Shown: positions 1-8,092, numbered from the stretch's first letter. The stretch is 64,000 bases of DNA from an uncultured Lachnospiraceae bacterium (GCA_947588995.1 CANPZI010000011.1:1-64000); one strand, 5' to 3'. Notes: a model not told the origin generated them from the sequence alone. Numbers and translations: made by a program.

Positions 1-87
1 GTGGGTTTTGGTTTCGGGCATTTCCATTTTTCGGAACACGAAAAACTCCAATGCCCTCAACAGGCTAAAGCCCATACTATAAAACGC

Positions 88-114
88 GAGGCGCGGACCA
101 TATGCCCGCGCCTC
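88..114 (-). terminator. Probable terminator after the Nif11-like peptide gene
   Basis: A perfect 9-bp inverted repeat (88-96 with 106-114, loop of 9) lies about 75 bases beyond the stop of the minus-strand peptide gene. Read on the minus strand the stem is followed by GCG and then a short T-run. The U-tract is weak, so efficiency is uncertain. Nothing else was recognised in bases 1-189. Confidence 0.55.
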
Positions 115-189
115 ACCTCGTCGGCGCACAAAGCTAAGGCCCGCCGCCCGGCCCTGATTCCGGATGGCTCTGTCGAGCCGCTCCCCGGA

Positions 190-438
190 TTATTTGCCAA
201 AAAGACTGCCAAACCACTCCTTGATCCTATCGATGATGCCCCCACCGGCGACAGCCTCCAGCAGATCATCGGACAGTTCGCCCTCTGAATCCCCTCCCAC
301 TTTCAACCGGTCGAGGAGTTCCTGCGCCTGCTCTGCGGTCACTTCCAGATCATACTCTTTCGCGGTGGCGATGATTTCTTCCACCGACTCGGCCTTTTGC
401 AGTTTTGCCAGCAGTTCTGCCTGCATTTCTTCGCTCAT
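190..438 (-). CDS. Nif11-like leader peptide with double-glycine cleavage site (putative ribosomally made secreted peptide)
   Basis: An 82-residue protein. The ATG at 438 is chosen because AAAGGAGG sits 9 bases upstream; an in-frame upstream extension to 483 has no such site. The N-terminal two thirds is an acidic helical leader of the Nif11/nitrile-hydratase-leader type. It ends with LSDDLLEAVAGG, the classic double-glycine processing signal cut by C39 peptidase/ABC exporters. What follows, GIIDRIKEWFGSLFGK, is a 16-residue core with hydrophobic residues spaced as in an amphipathic helix and no Cys, so lanthionine chemistry is not expected on it. The gene starts 41 bases after the stop of a MATE exporter and ends the operon. 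No maturation enzyme or C39 exporter is visible, but the window ends 190 bases downstream. Function as a bacteriocin or signal is inference. Confidence 0.72.
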   Translation of the reverse strand: MSEEMQAELLAKLQKAESVEEIIATAKEYDLEVTAEQAQELLDRLKVGGDSEGELSDDLLEAVAGGGIIDRIKEWFGSLFGK

Positions 439-479
439 ATGGTTCCGCCTCCTTTCTCCACTTGATTTGCAAAAATTTC

Positions 480-1889
480 TCATTGCTTTTTTTCATTATA
501 CATCAACTCCCGTGAATCAGGCAACGGTAAATGAGCGGAAACACACTTTGCCGCCGTGCTCTCTTTTCTCCTGTAATACGCATAGAAACCGGCACAGATC
601 AGCGCCGACAGCAGAGAGCCGAGCGGCGCGGCCCAGCCCATCGGGTAGAGACTGTCCGGCCATAGGGTGCTTGCGAGCCACGCGCCCGGAATGCGCACGA
701 GCAGAATCGCCGCGATATTATGGATAAAGGAGATCATGGATTTCTGGTCGCCGCAAAAATAACCGCTGAAACAAAAGTGCACAGCCGCAAAGACACAGTC
801 GAAAGCGTAGGACCTGAGGTAGGCGCTGCCCGCCGCAAGCACCGCCGCATCCTGCGTAAAAATGCCCACCAGCGTGTGCGGCAAAAACTGATTGTACAGG
901 GCGCAGAGGCTGCCCCAGCCCACCGTGATCGCCAGCCCGTAGTACAGCGTCCGTCTCGCCCGTTCCGGCTTATCCGCACCCATATTCTGTGCCGTAATGG
1001 CAGAGATTGCAGACAGGAATGCCGAAGGCACGAGGAACATGAAGCCGATCAGCTTCTCCACAATTCCCACCGCCGCCGAGGCAATCAGGCCGCGGCTGTT
1101 GGCAATCACCGTGATCACGATGAAAGCGACCTGGATCAGGCCATCCTGCAGGGCGATGGGCGCACCTACCGCCAGCATCTGCAGGAGCACATCCCGGCCT
1201 GCGCGGATATCCTGCCTCCCGATGTGCAGTCCGAGATCCCGCACGCGCATCATCACAAGCGCCGCCGCCACACTCACCGCCTGCCCGCAGACTGTCCCCA
1301 GCGCCGCGCCCGCCGCGCCGAGCCCCAGGCCGCCGATGAAGACGAAATCCAGCGCGATATTGACGATGCAGGCGATCCCCACGAAGTACATGGGCCGTCT
1401 CGAGTCGCCCAATCCCCTGAAAATACTGCTGATCACATTATAGGCCGCGATGAACGGGATCCCCGCGAAACAGACGGCGAGATAGGTTCTCGTCTCCGCC
1501 ACAGCCTCGGCAGGCGTCAGCATCACTTTGGTAATTATGCCCGTACACAGGAGAAGCAGCGCCGTAATCACGGCCGCAAAACACGCAAAAAAGACAATGG
1601 AGGTCCCCACTGTCTCCCGCACGGCCCGCTCGTCGTGCGCGCCCACGCTTCGCCCGATGCGCACTGTCGTTCCCATGGCAAACCCGACAATGACGACAGT
1701 CAGCATGTGCATCACCTGACTGCCGACAGACACCGCCGTAGTCGTCTCCGACCCGTTGTACAGGCCGACCACAAACAGATCCGCCAGCCCGTAGAAAGTC
1801 TGCATAAAGCAGGAGAACAAATAGGGCAAAGCAAAGAGGAGCAGGTTTTTGCCCACGCTCCCTTTTGTCAAATCGTTTTTTTCATTCAT
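480..1889 (-). CDS. MATE family efflux transporter
   Basis: A 469-residue polytopic membrane protein with the two-fold repeated MATE architecture (about 12 membrane segments), normal length for the family. It opens with LTKGSVGKNLLLFALPYL and continues with the FYGLADLFVVG motif typical of the NorM/DinF-like clostridial branch. The expected role is Na+ or H+ driven export of cationic drugs or metabolites; the substrate cannot be read from sequence. It starts 23 bases after the aldo/keto reductase stop and is followed 41 bases later by the Nif11-like peptide, so the three are probably co-transcribed. MATE proteins are not known as double-glycine peptide exporters, so a direct link to the peptide is speculative. 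Confidence 0.9.
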   Translation of the reverse strand: MNEKNDLTKGSVGKNLLLFALPYLFSCFMQTFYGLADLFVVGLYNGSETTTAVSVGSQVMHMLTVVIVGFAMGTTVRIGRSVGAHDERAVRETVGTSIVFFACFAAVITALLLLCTGIITKVMLTPAEAVAETRTYLAVCFAGIPFIAAYNVISSIFRGLGDSRRPMYFVGIACIVNIALDFVFIGGLGLGAAGAALGTVCGQAVSVAAALVMMRVRDLGLHIGRQDIRAGRDVLLQMLAVGAPIALQDGLIQVAFIVITVIANSRGLIASAAVGIVEKLIGFMFLVPSAFLSAISAITAQNMGADKPERARRTLYYGLAITVGWGSLCALYNQFLPHTLVGIFTQDAAVLAAGSAYLRSYAFDCVFAAVHFCFSGYFCGDQKSMISFIHNIAAILLVRIPGAWLASTLWPDSLYPMGWAAPLGSLLSALICAGFYAYYRRKESTAAKCVSAHLPLPDSRELMYNEKKQ

Positions 1890-1912
1890 CTGTCCAAACT
1901 CTCTGTCGTCTT

Positions 1913-3040
1913 CTATCTCCCGAAATGTCCCGCCACCGTCTTAAGGTGCTCGATCACCGGGAGGTGCTGCGGGCACACGCGCTCGCACTGGCCGCAGGCG
2001 ATACAGTCTCCCGCCCCGCCGAAGTCCTCCGTCAGGCGGTCGTAGTATGTGCCCTGAGGCGTCCAGCCTTTCTCCTTCACTTCCTGCCTGTCCGCATTGT
2101 AGAGCGAAAAATATTTCGGAATGGCGATCTTCTTCGGGCAGCCGTCCGTACAGTAGGAGCAGCCCGTGCAGGGGATGGCGATATTGCCGTTGATGATCGC
2201 AGCCGCCCGGCTGACAAGCGCCTGCTCCTGCTCGTTGAGCGGCTTAAACTCTTTCATGTAGCCGATATTGTCAAGAAGCTGTTCCATGCTGCTCATACCG
2301 CTTAGGACAATCTGCACATTGTCCAGGCTCGCCGCGAAGCGGATCGCCCAGGACGGAACCGACATCTGCGGCGCATAATCGCCGAACATCCGCTCCACCT
2401 CCGCGGGAACTTTTGCCAGCGTGCCGCCCTTGACCGGCTCCATGACGAACACCGGCACGCCGTGCTTTACCGCCGTCTCGTAACAGAGCCCCGACTGAAT
2501 GCTCGGACTGCTCCAGTCGAGATAGTTGATCTGCAGCTGCACAAACTCCATCTCCGGATGATCCGTCAGCACCTGATCCAGAAAAGCGGCATCGTCGTGA
2601 TAGGAGAAGCCGATGTGCCTCACCAGCCCCTGCCGCTTCTTCTCGGCAAGCCAGGCAAAACAGTCCAGCTCCGTAAAAATCTTATAGTGGTTGCGCCCGA
2701 TATCGTGGAGCAGATAGTAATCGAAAAAGCCCGCGCCCGTCTTCCTTAACTGTTCGTTGAAAATTTTGTCCCTGTCCGCTTTTGTGCGGATGAACTCCAC
2801 GTGCAGCTTCGTCGCCAGCGTAAAGCTGTCTCTGGAATGTCTGTCCACCAGACACTCTTTCGCCGCGTTCTCACTCCGGAAGCCGCAGTACATCCACGCC
2901 GTATCAAAATAGGTGAAACCGTTTGCCAGAAAGGCATCCACCATCCGCTTCGTCGTCTCCGTATCGATGCTTGCCGCGTCTTTCGCGTTGCGCAGCGGCA
3001 GACGCATCAGTCCGAACCCTAATTTCTTATCACCCATCAC
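1913..3040 (-). CDS. Aldo/keto reductase with C-terminal 4Fe-4S ferredoxin domain
   Basis: A 375-residue protein. The first 280 residues form an AKR TIM barrel: GFGLMRLP near the start, FDTAWMYCG carrying the catalytic Asp and Tyr, LATKL with the Lys, and YYLLHDIG with the His. The C-terminal 90 residues add two Cys clusters, CTGCSYCTDGCP near residue 291 and CIACGQCERVCP near 346, a ferredoxin-like extension common in clostridial AKRs. It should reduce an unknown carbonyl compound with NAD(P)H or ferredoxin electrons. A GTG at 3040 and an ATG at 3037 are both possible starts; GGAGGG at 3048-3053 is 7 and 10 bases away respectively. It heads a probable operon with the MATE exporter and the Nif11-like peptide. 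Confidence 0.92.
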   Translation of the reverse strand: MMGDKKLGFGLMRLPLRNAKDAASIDTETTKRMVDAFLANGFTYFDTAWMYCGFRSENAAKECLVDRHSRDSFTLATKLHVEFIRTKADRDKIFNEQLRKTGAGFFDYYLLHDIGRNHYKIFTELDCFAWLAEKKRQGLVRHIGFSYHDDAAFLDQVLTDHPEMEFVQLQINYLDWSSPSIQSGLCYETAVKHGVPVFVMEPVKGGTLAKVPAEVERMFGDYAPQMSVPSWAIRFAASLDNVQIVLSGMSSMEQLLDNIGYMKEFKPLNEQEQALVSRAAAIINGNIAIPCTGCSYCTDGCPKKIAIPKYFSLYNADRQEVKEKGWTPQGTYYDRLTEDFGGAGDCIACGQCERVCPQHLPVIEHLKTVAGHFGR

Positions 3041-3077
3041 TTATATACCCTCCGTTTTGGCCGCCCGGCCTGCTTCG

Positions 3078-3107
3078 ATTGTACCACATCTGTGCACCTG
3101 TCCGCAA
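3078..3107 (-). promoter_or_regulatory. Promoter of the aldo/keto reductase operon
   Basis: On the minus strand a TACAAT -10 box (3078-3083), preceded by TGG as an extended -10, lies 18 bases from a TTGCGG -35-like hexamer (3102-3107). Transcription would start about 30 bases upstream of the gene. Confidence 0.5.
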
Positions 3108-3118
3108 GCCTGCCGCGC

Positions 3119-3895
3119 TCACCCCAGCGCCACGTCCAGAACCATCATGAGCACAAAGCCGAGTGCGACGCCGACTGTGCCGATATTGCTGTGTTCACCC
3201 GCCTGCGCTTCCGGGATCAGTTCCTCCACCACCACGTAGATCATCGCGCCCGCCGCGAACGCCAGAAGATAGGGCAGCGCAGTCACAATCCTGCTCGCAA
3301 GAAGAATCGTAACCGCCGCGCCGATCGGCTCCACGATGCCGGACAGCGCACCGTACACAAAAGCGCGCAGCCTGGGCGTTCCCTCACTGCGAAGCGGCAT
3401 GGAGATGATCGCTCCCTCCGGAAAATTCTGGATCGCGATGCCCACAGCCAGCGCGAACGCGCCCGCCATCGTGATACCCGCATGGCCGTAGAGGGCCCCC
3501 GCGAAAGTTACCCCTACGGACATGCCCTCGGGAATATTGTGCAGTGTCACGGCGAGGACAAGCATAGTTGTTTTTTTTAAGGGGGCCTCAATGCCCTCCG
3601 GCTGTGCGCTTTCCAGATGCAGATGCGGGATCAGACTGTCCAGCACGAGCAGGAACGCCATGCCGCCGAGGAAACCGACCGCAGCCGGCAGCCAGGCCGT
3701 GCCGCCCTGCTCCCCGGACATGTCGATGGCGGGAATGAGCAGCGACCAGACCGAGGCCGCGATCATCACGCCGGCCGCAAATCCAAGAAGCATTTTTTCC
3801 AGCTTCCTGCTCATCTTGCCTCTCATGAAAAAAACCATCGCTGACCCAAGCGCCGTTCCCGCAAAGGGAACCAGAAGTCCAAGCGTCAACTCCAT
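3119..3895 (-). CDS. ZIP family divalent metal transporter
   Basis: About 258 residues from the MELTLG start at 3895; an upstream start at 3928 is possible but lacks a ribosome binding site. Eight membrane segments are evident. The metal-site helices carry the ZIP signatures HNIPEGMSVGV and QNFPEGAIISMPL, and a VEELIPEA motif follows. The protein is of the ZupT/GufA-like type, expected to take up Zn2+, Fe2+ or Mn2+. The loop contains HLHLES, a possible metal-sensing segment. It lies between the AKR operon and the iron-sulfur operon on the same strand but is separated from both, so it is probably monocistronic. The coding sequence includes a run of eight A residues near 3568-3575, unusual in such GC-rich DNA. 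Confidence 0.9.
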   Translation of the reverse strand: MELTLGLLVPFAGTALGSAMVFFMRGKMSRKLEKMLLGFAAGVMIAASVWSLLIPAIDMSGEQGGTAWLPAAVGFLGGMAFLLVLDSLIPHLHLESAQPEGIEAPLKKTTMLVLAVTLHNIPEGMSVGVTFAGALYGHAGITMAGAFALAVGIAIQNFPEGAIISMPLRSEGTPRLRAFVYGALSGIVEPIGAAVTILLASRIVTALPYLLAFAAGAMIYVVVEELIPEAQAGEHSNIGTVGVALGFVLMMVLDVALG

Positions 3896-4016
3896 CCTGC
3901 CACCCCGTCTCTCTAAGTTTCTGCGCATGACTTACACCGCGCCATTGATAGTATATGCAGGCACAGACACTTTTTCCACAGGCAGATGCCCTCTCCCTGT
4001 CCGAACGCCGCAGACA

Positions 4017-4043
4017 GCCGGACAGTCTATAGGTCTGCCCGGC
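4017..4043 (-). terminator. Hairpin at the end of the nifS-nifU-rrf2 operon
   Basis: Immediately after the rrf2 stop, the minus strand can fold GCCGGgCAG with CTGtCCGGC around an 8-9 base loop. No T-run follows, so this may be a factor-dependent terminator or a 3' stability element. Confidence 0.4.
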
Positions 4044-4460
4044 TTATCCCGCGAAATCGTCCCGCATCAGATCCGCTATCGTGATACTGTCGAAATATTC
4101 GTTCATCATGCCTGTGAATTTCTGCCACATCGGCAGCGTCCTGCACTCCGCCGTCCTGACACAGGGCTTCGGATCTCCCTCCAGACAGGCCACGGGGGCG
4201 AGATCTCCCTCCGTAAGCCTCAGGATCTCGCCCACGCTGTACCTGTCGGGCGTCCGTGTCAGGCGATAGCCGCCGCCCTTGCCGTGGACCCCCTCTATCA
4301 TGTGATGTTTCGTCAGCACGGGAAGCAGTTTTTCCAGATATTTCAGAGAGATCGCCTGCCGTTCGGCCACATCTTTCATCGGGACGTACCCCTCCTCGCA
4401 GTGCTCCGCCAAATCGATCATGACGCGCAGGATATATCTGCCCCTTGTGGAAATGATCAT
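4044..4460 (-). CDS. Rrf2 family Fe-S cluster sensing transcriptional regulator (IscR-like)
   Basis: A 138-residue protein with the Rrf2 winged helix at the N terminus (STRGRYILRVMIDLAEH, then a recognition-helix segment ISLKYLEKLLPVL and the wing HGKGGGYRL). Three cysteines at about 92, 100 and 106 are spaced as in cluster-binding Rrf2/IscR proteins. It is the last gene of a minus-strand operon behind nifS and nifU, 40 bases after nifU. The expected role is to read cellular [2Fe-2S] status and repress the operon; the palindrome in the nifS promoter is the obvious target. A GTG- or ATG-started longer reading in another frame over the same bases was rejected because it has no family features. 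Confidence 0.92.
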   Translation of the reverse strand: MIISTRGRYILRVMIDLAEHCEEGYVPMKDVAERQAISLKYLEKLLPVLTKHHMIEGVHGKGGGYRLTRTPDRYSVGEILRLTEGDLAPVACLEGDPKPCVRTAECRTLPMWQKFTGMMNEYFDSITIADLMRDDFAG

Positions 4461-4500
4461 ACGTCATCCACTCCTTTCGCACACCGCGCCCTGCCGCACG

Positions 4501-4932
4501 CTATACGTCGCAGTGTCCGCAGCTTGCGCAGTCCGGGAACTGCGATTCGTCATAGGCGATGCCGTTCTTGTCATAATAGTCCTTGAGCGCCGCCTTGATC
4601 GCCTCCTCCGCCAGCACGGAACAGTGCAGCTTATGCGCCGGCAGGCCGTCCAACGCCTCCGCCACCGCCTTGTTGGTCAGTTCCATCGCCTCCGAAACGG
4701 GCTTGCCCTTGATCAGTTCCGTGGCCATGGAACTGGACGCGATGGCGCTGCCGCAGCCGAATGTCTCAAACTTGACATCGGTGATCGTGTCGTCGTCAAT
4801 CTTCAGATAAATCTTCATGATATCCCCGCACTTGGCGTTTCCCACCTCGCCGACACCGTCGGCGTCCTCGATCACGCCCACATTTCTGGGATTGCGAAAA
4901 TGATCCATTACCTTATCACTGTATAAAGCCAT
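4501..4932 (-). CDS. nifU: Iron-sulfur cluster assembly scaffold protein NifU/IscU
   Basis: A 143-residue IscU-type scaffold that receives sulfur from the cysteine desulfurase and builds [2Fe-2S]/[4Fe-4S] clusters. The three conserved cluster cysteines are visible: NAKCGD (about 35), FGCGSAIASSS (about 60) and LHCSVLAEEAI (about 104), with the stabilising Asp at 37. The C terminus carries an extra CASCGHC segment (Cys at about 135, 138 and 141), a short clostridial extension not present in E. coli IscU and possibly an additional metal or cluster site. It lies 58 bases downstream of nifS and 40 bases upstream of rrf2, all one transcript. There is no hscA/hscB/fdx nearby, so this is a minimal two-component NIF/ISC-like system. 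Confidence 0.95.
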   Translation of the reverse strand: MALYSDKVMDHFRNPRNVGVIEDADGVGEVGNAKCGDIMKIYLKIDDDTITDVKFETFGCGSAIASSSMATELIKGKPVSEAMELTNKAVAEALDGLPAHKLHCSVLAEEAIKAALKDYYDKNGIAYDESQFPDCASCGHCDV

Positions 4933-4990
4933 ATCTGTCTGCCTCCGTTTCCATCATTGTCTTATGGTTTCTATTTGGGTTACCGGCCGT

Positions 4991-6181
4991 TCACTTCGTG
5001 ACAAACTGTTGTTTACCGCTTGCGAGATCCCGCCATACCGGCGACATGCCCCGCAGATACTCCACCACGTTCCTGACAGCCTGAATCACATAATCGACCT
5101 CCTCCGCGGTCGTCTCCTCCGAGAGCGTCAGCCGCAGGGAGCCGTGCGCGATCTCGTGCGGTCTGCCGATCGCCAGAAGCACATGGCTCGGATCGAGGGA
5201 ACCAGACGTGCAGGCAGAGCCGGAGGATGCATACACACCTTTGTCGTCGAGCAGCAGCAGCAGAGACTCTCCCTCGATGCCCTCAAAGCAGAAATTCACG
5301 TTTCCCGGCAATCTGTGCACCGCATCCCCGTTCAGAATGCCGTGCGGTATCTCAGCCAGACCTGCGATCAGTCTGTCGCGCAGGGCAGAGACTTTGGCCG
5401 CGTTCTCGTCGATGTGCGCGCACGCCTCCTCCAGCGCCGCCGCCATACCCATGATGGCGGGAATATTCTCCGTGCCCGCTCTCCTGCCCTGCTCCTGGGC
5501 ACCGCCCTCAATCAGGTTCGTCAGGCGGATGCCCCGCTTCGCATAGAGGGCGCCGATTCCTTTCGGTCCGTGGAACTTGTGAGCCGAAAGCGAGAGCATA
5601 TCAATGTTCTGCGCTTTGACGTCTATGTGCAGATGGCCTGCGGCCTGCACCGCGTCGGTGTGGAACAGCACGCCCCTCTCACGGCACACCGCGCCGATCT
5701 CCTCGATGGGCTGTATCGTCCCAATCTCATTGTTCGCATACATGACGGTCACGAGACAGGTATCCGGACGGATCGCATCGCTCACCTGCTTCGCCGTAAT
5801 CAAACCGTTCTCGTGTACGTCGAGAAGTGTGATCTCGAACCCCTCTTTTTCCAGCCGCTTCAGCGTGTGCAGCACCGCGTGATGTTCAAATGCGGTGGAA
5901 ATGATGTGTTTCTTTCCCTGTTTCTCTCCCAGATACGCGGCGGAAGTGATCGCGTGATTGTCCGCCTCGCTGCCGCCGGAGGTGAAGATAATCTCCCTCG
6001 TCTCGCATCCCAAGCATGCCGCTATTCGTTTCCTCGCATCCGCCAGCGCTTCATTCGCTCTCTGTCCCACCGAGTGCAGGCTGGACGGATTGCCGTAGAT
6101 CTCCTCCATATACGGCAGCATGGCATCGATCGCCGTCCTGCTCATCTTAGTCGTCGCCGCGTTGTCAGCATATATTGTCAT
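4991..6181 (-). CDS. nifS: Cysteine desulfurase NifS/IscS
   Basis: A class V PLP aminotransferase-fold enzyme, 396 residues from the ATG at 6181, which has GGAGG 8 bases upstream; an extension to 6202 is less likely. Family hallmarks are YADNAATT at the start, the SGGSEADNHAI segment, the FEHHAVL histidine, SAHKFHGPKG with the PLP-binding lysine, and SSGSACTSGS with the persulfide-forming cysteine on its mobile loop. It strips sulfur from cysteine and passes it to the NifU scaffold encoded next. First gene of nifS-nifU-rrf2; a strong promoter overlapping a palindromic operator lies 35-90 bases upstream. Confidence 0.95.
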   Translation of the reverse strand: MTIYADNAATTKMSRTAIDAMLPYMEEIYGNPSSLHSVGQRANEALADARKRIAACLGCETREIIFTSGGSEADNHAITSAAYLGEKQGKKHIISTAFEHHAVLHTLKRLEKEGFEITLLDVHENGLITAKQVSDAIRPDTCLVTVMYANNEIGTIQPIEEIGAVCRERGVLFHTDAVQAAGHLHIDVKAQNIDMLSLSAHKFHGPKGIGALYAKRGIRLTNLIEGGAQEQGRRAGTENIPAIMGMAAALEEACAHIDENAAKVSALRDRLIAGLAEIPHGILNGDAVHRLPGNVNFCFEGIEGESLLLLLDDKGVYASSGSACTSGSLDPSHVLLAIGRPHEIAHGSLRLTLSEETTAEEVDYVIQAVRNVVEYLRGMSPVWRDLASGKQQFVTK

Positions 6182-6215
6182 GGTACACCTCCATCTATCC
6201 ATCTATCCATCCATT

Positions 6216-6271
6216 TACCCACCTACCTGGTAGGTAGGTAAATCATAGCACAGGATAGCCGCCTCTGTCAA
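6216..6271 (-). promoter_or_regulatory. nifS promoter with a 25-bp palindrome, probable Rrf2 operator
   Basis: On the minus strand TTGACA (6266-6271) and TATGAT (6242-6247) are separated by 18 bases. Directly downstream, covering the predicted start site, is an imperfect inverted repeat of 12-bp arms around a single base at 6228 (6216-6227 and 6229-6240, 11 of 12 pairs matching; core ACCTACC-T-GGTAGGT). A regulator bound here would block RNA polymerase. The cluster-sensing Rrf2 protein encoded at the operon end is the natural candidate. Confidence 0.78.
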
Positions 6272-6322
6272 TACGACAGCCGCGGCTTTGTTTTATCCTT
6301 TCAGCTTTCCTTTCCGCAGACT

Positions 6323-6631
6323 TCAGATTTTCTGCTCCGTCCAGGGACGATGCAGGCTCTCCAGCCAGTAATCCCTGCGGCTCTCGTACCGCCCATTGAT
6401 CCAGTCCGCCGCCTGTTCGACCCCCTCCGCCGTCAGCGGCACCTCAATGGACTCCTGCAGCTGCTTTGGCGTGTGCAGCAGATTGAGCGGCTCGGGCCAT
6501 ATCGTCACGCGTATCACATCTTCCTCGCCGTTTTTGCCCCGCTTCAGCATGTAGCGCATTCCCTCCATGCTGCCGGAATACTCTTCTTTTTTGATATAAT
6601 TCAACGGATGAAATGTCTTCTTGTCCAGCAT
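6323..6631 (-). CDS. Small conserved protein of unknown function
   Basis: About 102 residues from the ATG at 6631, which has AGAGGA 7 bases upstream; an upstream in-frame extension to 6667 has no clear site. The product is soluble, without signal peptide or membrane segment. It is rich in aromatic and charged residues (NYIKKEEYSGS, VIRVTIWPEPL, RRDYWLESLHRPW), so it looks like a compact folded domain. I do not recognise the family. It follows the MATE gene at 6722-8092 by 90 bases on the same strand and could be its operon partner. The coding character (third-position GC, ribosome binding site) supports a real gene. Confidence 0.65.
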   Translation of the reverse strand: MLDKKTFHPLNYIKKEEYSGSMEGMRYMLKRGKNGEEDVIRVTIWPEPLNLLHTPKQLQESIEVPLTAEGVEQAADWINGRYESRRDYWLESLHRPWTEQKI

Positions 6632-6721
6632 AGTCAAATCCTCTCTTCCATGACAGTGCGAATTCACGGCAAAAGCACGCCCTGTGCACCGGCGTCCACG
6701 TCTTTAGCTGTTCATCCCGCG

Positions 6722-8092
6722 CTAAACGCCCCACGTTTTCGCCATCTTGCGCCGCACGATAACGAAGCAGACCACATGCGCCAGGAACGTGATCAGCCAG
6801 CTTGCCGGGTAGGTCAGATAGAGCGAAGTCCGCGTATGAAAAGTCTCCATCCGGAAAAAGGTAAAGATCCAGATCAGCCGCAGACCGCAGGCGCCGATCA
6901 GGGACACAATCATCGGCATCACCGCATATCCCATGCCTCGCAGGGAGCCCACCATCACGTCCATCATGCCGCACAGCGCATAGGTGGAACAGATAATCCG
7001 CATACGGATCATGCCCGCGTCTATGACCTGCGCGCTGTTGGTGTACAGGGCAAGAAGCTGTCTGCCGCACAGCACCGCCAGATTGCCCAGCACCACCCCG
7101 ACTGCCAGCACGCAGCCCTCCGCGATATACAGGATGCGGTTGACCCGCTCATACTTCGCCGCGCCGATATTCTGTCCGGTAAAAGAAATCGCCGCCTGAT
7201 GGAAAGCGTTCATCGCCACATACACAAAGCCCTCGATATTCGCCGCCGCCGAGTTGCCCGCCACCGTGATCGCGCCGAAAGAGTTGACCGAGGACTGGAT
7301 GATGACATTGGAAAACGAAAATACCATACCCTGAAAGCTCGCGGGCAGGCCGATCCGCAGTATTCTGCCGAACTTATCCCTGTCGATGCCAAGTGCGGAC
7401 AGGCGCAGCCGGATGCTGCCCTCCGCCCTCATCATACACCGCACAATCAGAAAAGCCGAGACGCACTGGGAAATGACGGTGGCGATAGCCACACCCGCCA
7501 CATCCAGCCTGCACACGATGACGAAGAAAAGATTCAGAATCACGTTGATGACGCCCGCCACCGAGAGATAGTACAGAGGCCTCTTGGTATCGCCTACGGC
7601 GCGCAGGATAGCGCTGCCGAAATTGTAGAGCATGGTCGCCGTCATGCCCAGAAAATAGATGCGCAGATAGAGCGCCGCCAGAGGCAGCACCTCCTCAGGC
7701 GTCTGCATCCAGGTCAGGATGCGTTTTGCGCCGATACAGCCGATGATGGTCAGCAGAATCCCGCTGTACACGCTGAGCAGCATCGCGGTATGCACCGTCT
7801 TTGAAGTCTCATCGTCCTTTTTCGCGCCCCGGTATCTGGCCACCAGCACGTTGGCGCCCACGGAAAGCCCCAGGAAAAAATTCGTCAGCAGATTGATTAA
7901 CGAGGAGTTGGAACCCACTGCCGCCAGAGAATTGTCCCCCGCATATCTGCCCACCACAATAATATCCGCCGCGTTGAACAACAGCTGCAGGATACTAGAA
8001 CACATGAGCGGCACTGCAAATACGAGCAGCTTGCTCAAAATCGGCCCGCTGCACATATCCATCTCATATTTTTGTCCTTTCGCTTTCCCCAT
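6722..8092 (-). CDS. MATE family efflux transporter (second copy)
   Basis: About 456 residues from the ATG at 8092, supported by GGAGGA 8 bases upstream. Twelve predicted membrane segments in two MatE repeats: SGPILSKLLVFAVPLMCSSILQLLFNAADIIVVG in the first half and a matching FNAFHQAAISFTGQNIGA region in the second. It belongs to the same superfamily as the gene at 480-1889 but is clearly divergent, more like the clostridial MepA-type branch. It exports cationic drugs or metabolites using Na+ or H+. The substrate is unknown. It is followed by a small conserved protein gene and preceded by a tRNA gene with its own promoter, so it probably has a separate start. Confidence 0.9.
   Translation of the reverse strand: MGKAKGQKYEMDMCSGPILSKLLVFAVPLMCSSILQLLFNAADIIVVGRYAGDNSLAAVGSNSSLINLLTNFFLGLSVGANVLVARYRGAKKDDETSKTVHTAMLLSVYSGILLTIIGCIGAKRILTWMQTPEEVLPLAALYLRIYFLGMTATMLYNFGSAILRAVGDTKRPLYYLSVAGVINVILNLFFVIVCRLDVAGVAIATVISQCVSAFLIVRCMMRAEGSIRLRLSALGIDRDKFGRILRIGLPASFQGMVFSFSNVIIQSSVNSFGAITVAGNSAAANIEGFVYVAMNAFHQAAISFTGQNIGAAKYERVNRILYIAEGCVLAVGVVLGNLAVLCGRQLLALYTNSAQVIDAGMIRMRIICSTYALCGMMDVMVGSLRGMGYAVMPMIVSLIGACGLRLIWIFTFFRMETFHTRTSLYLTYPASWLITFLAHVVCFVIVRRKMAKTWGV

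Noticed and set aside
1..288. Plus-strand open frame at the window start
   Set aside because: It crosses the terminator hairpin and overlaps the Nif11-like gene antisense; no start signal.
720..2045. Long plus-strand open frame opposite the MATE exporter gene
   Set aside because: Antisense shadow of a well-defined MATE gene; composition rich in Arg, His and Gln as expected for a reverse-strand frame of GC-rich DNA, and no ribosome binding site.
4027..4482. Alternative frame over the rrf2 gene
   Set aside because: Contains no Rrf2 motif; the overlapping frame 4044-4460 is a full Rrf2 protein.
6350..7804. 484-codon plus-strand open frame opposite the second MATE gene
   Set aside because: Same antisense shadow pattern, His/Arg/Gln-rich, no family resemblance.
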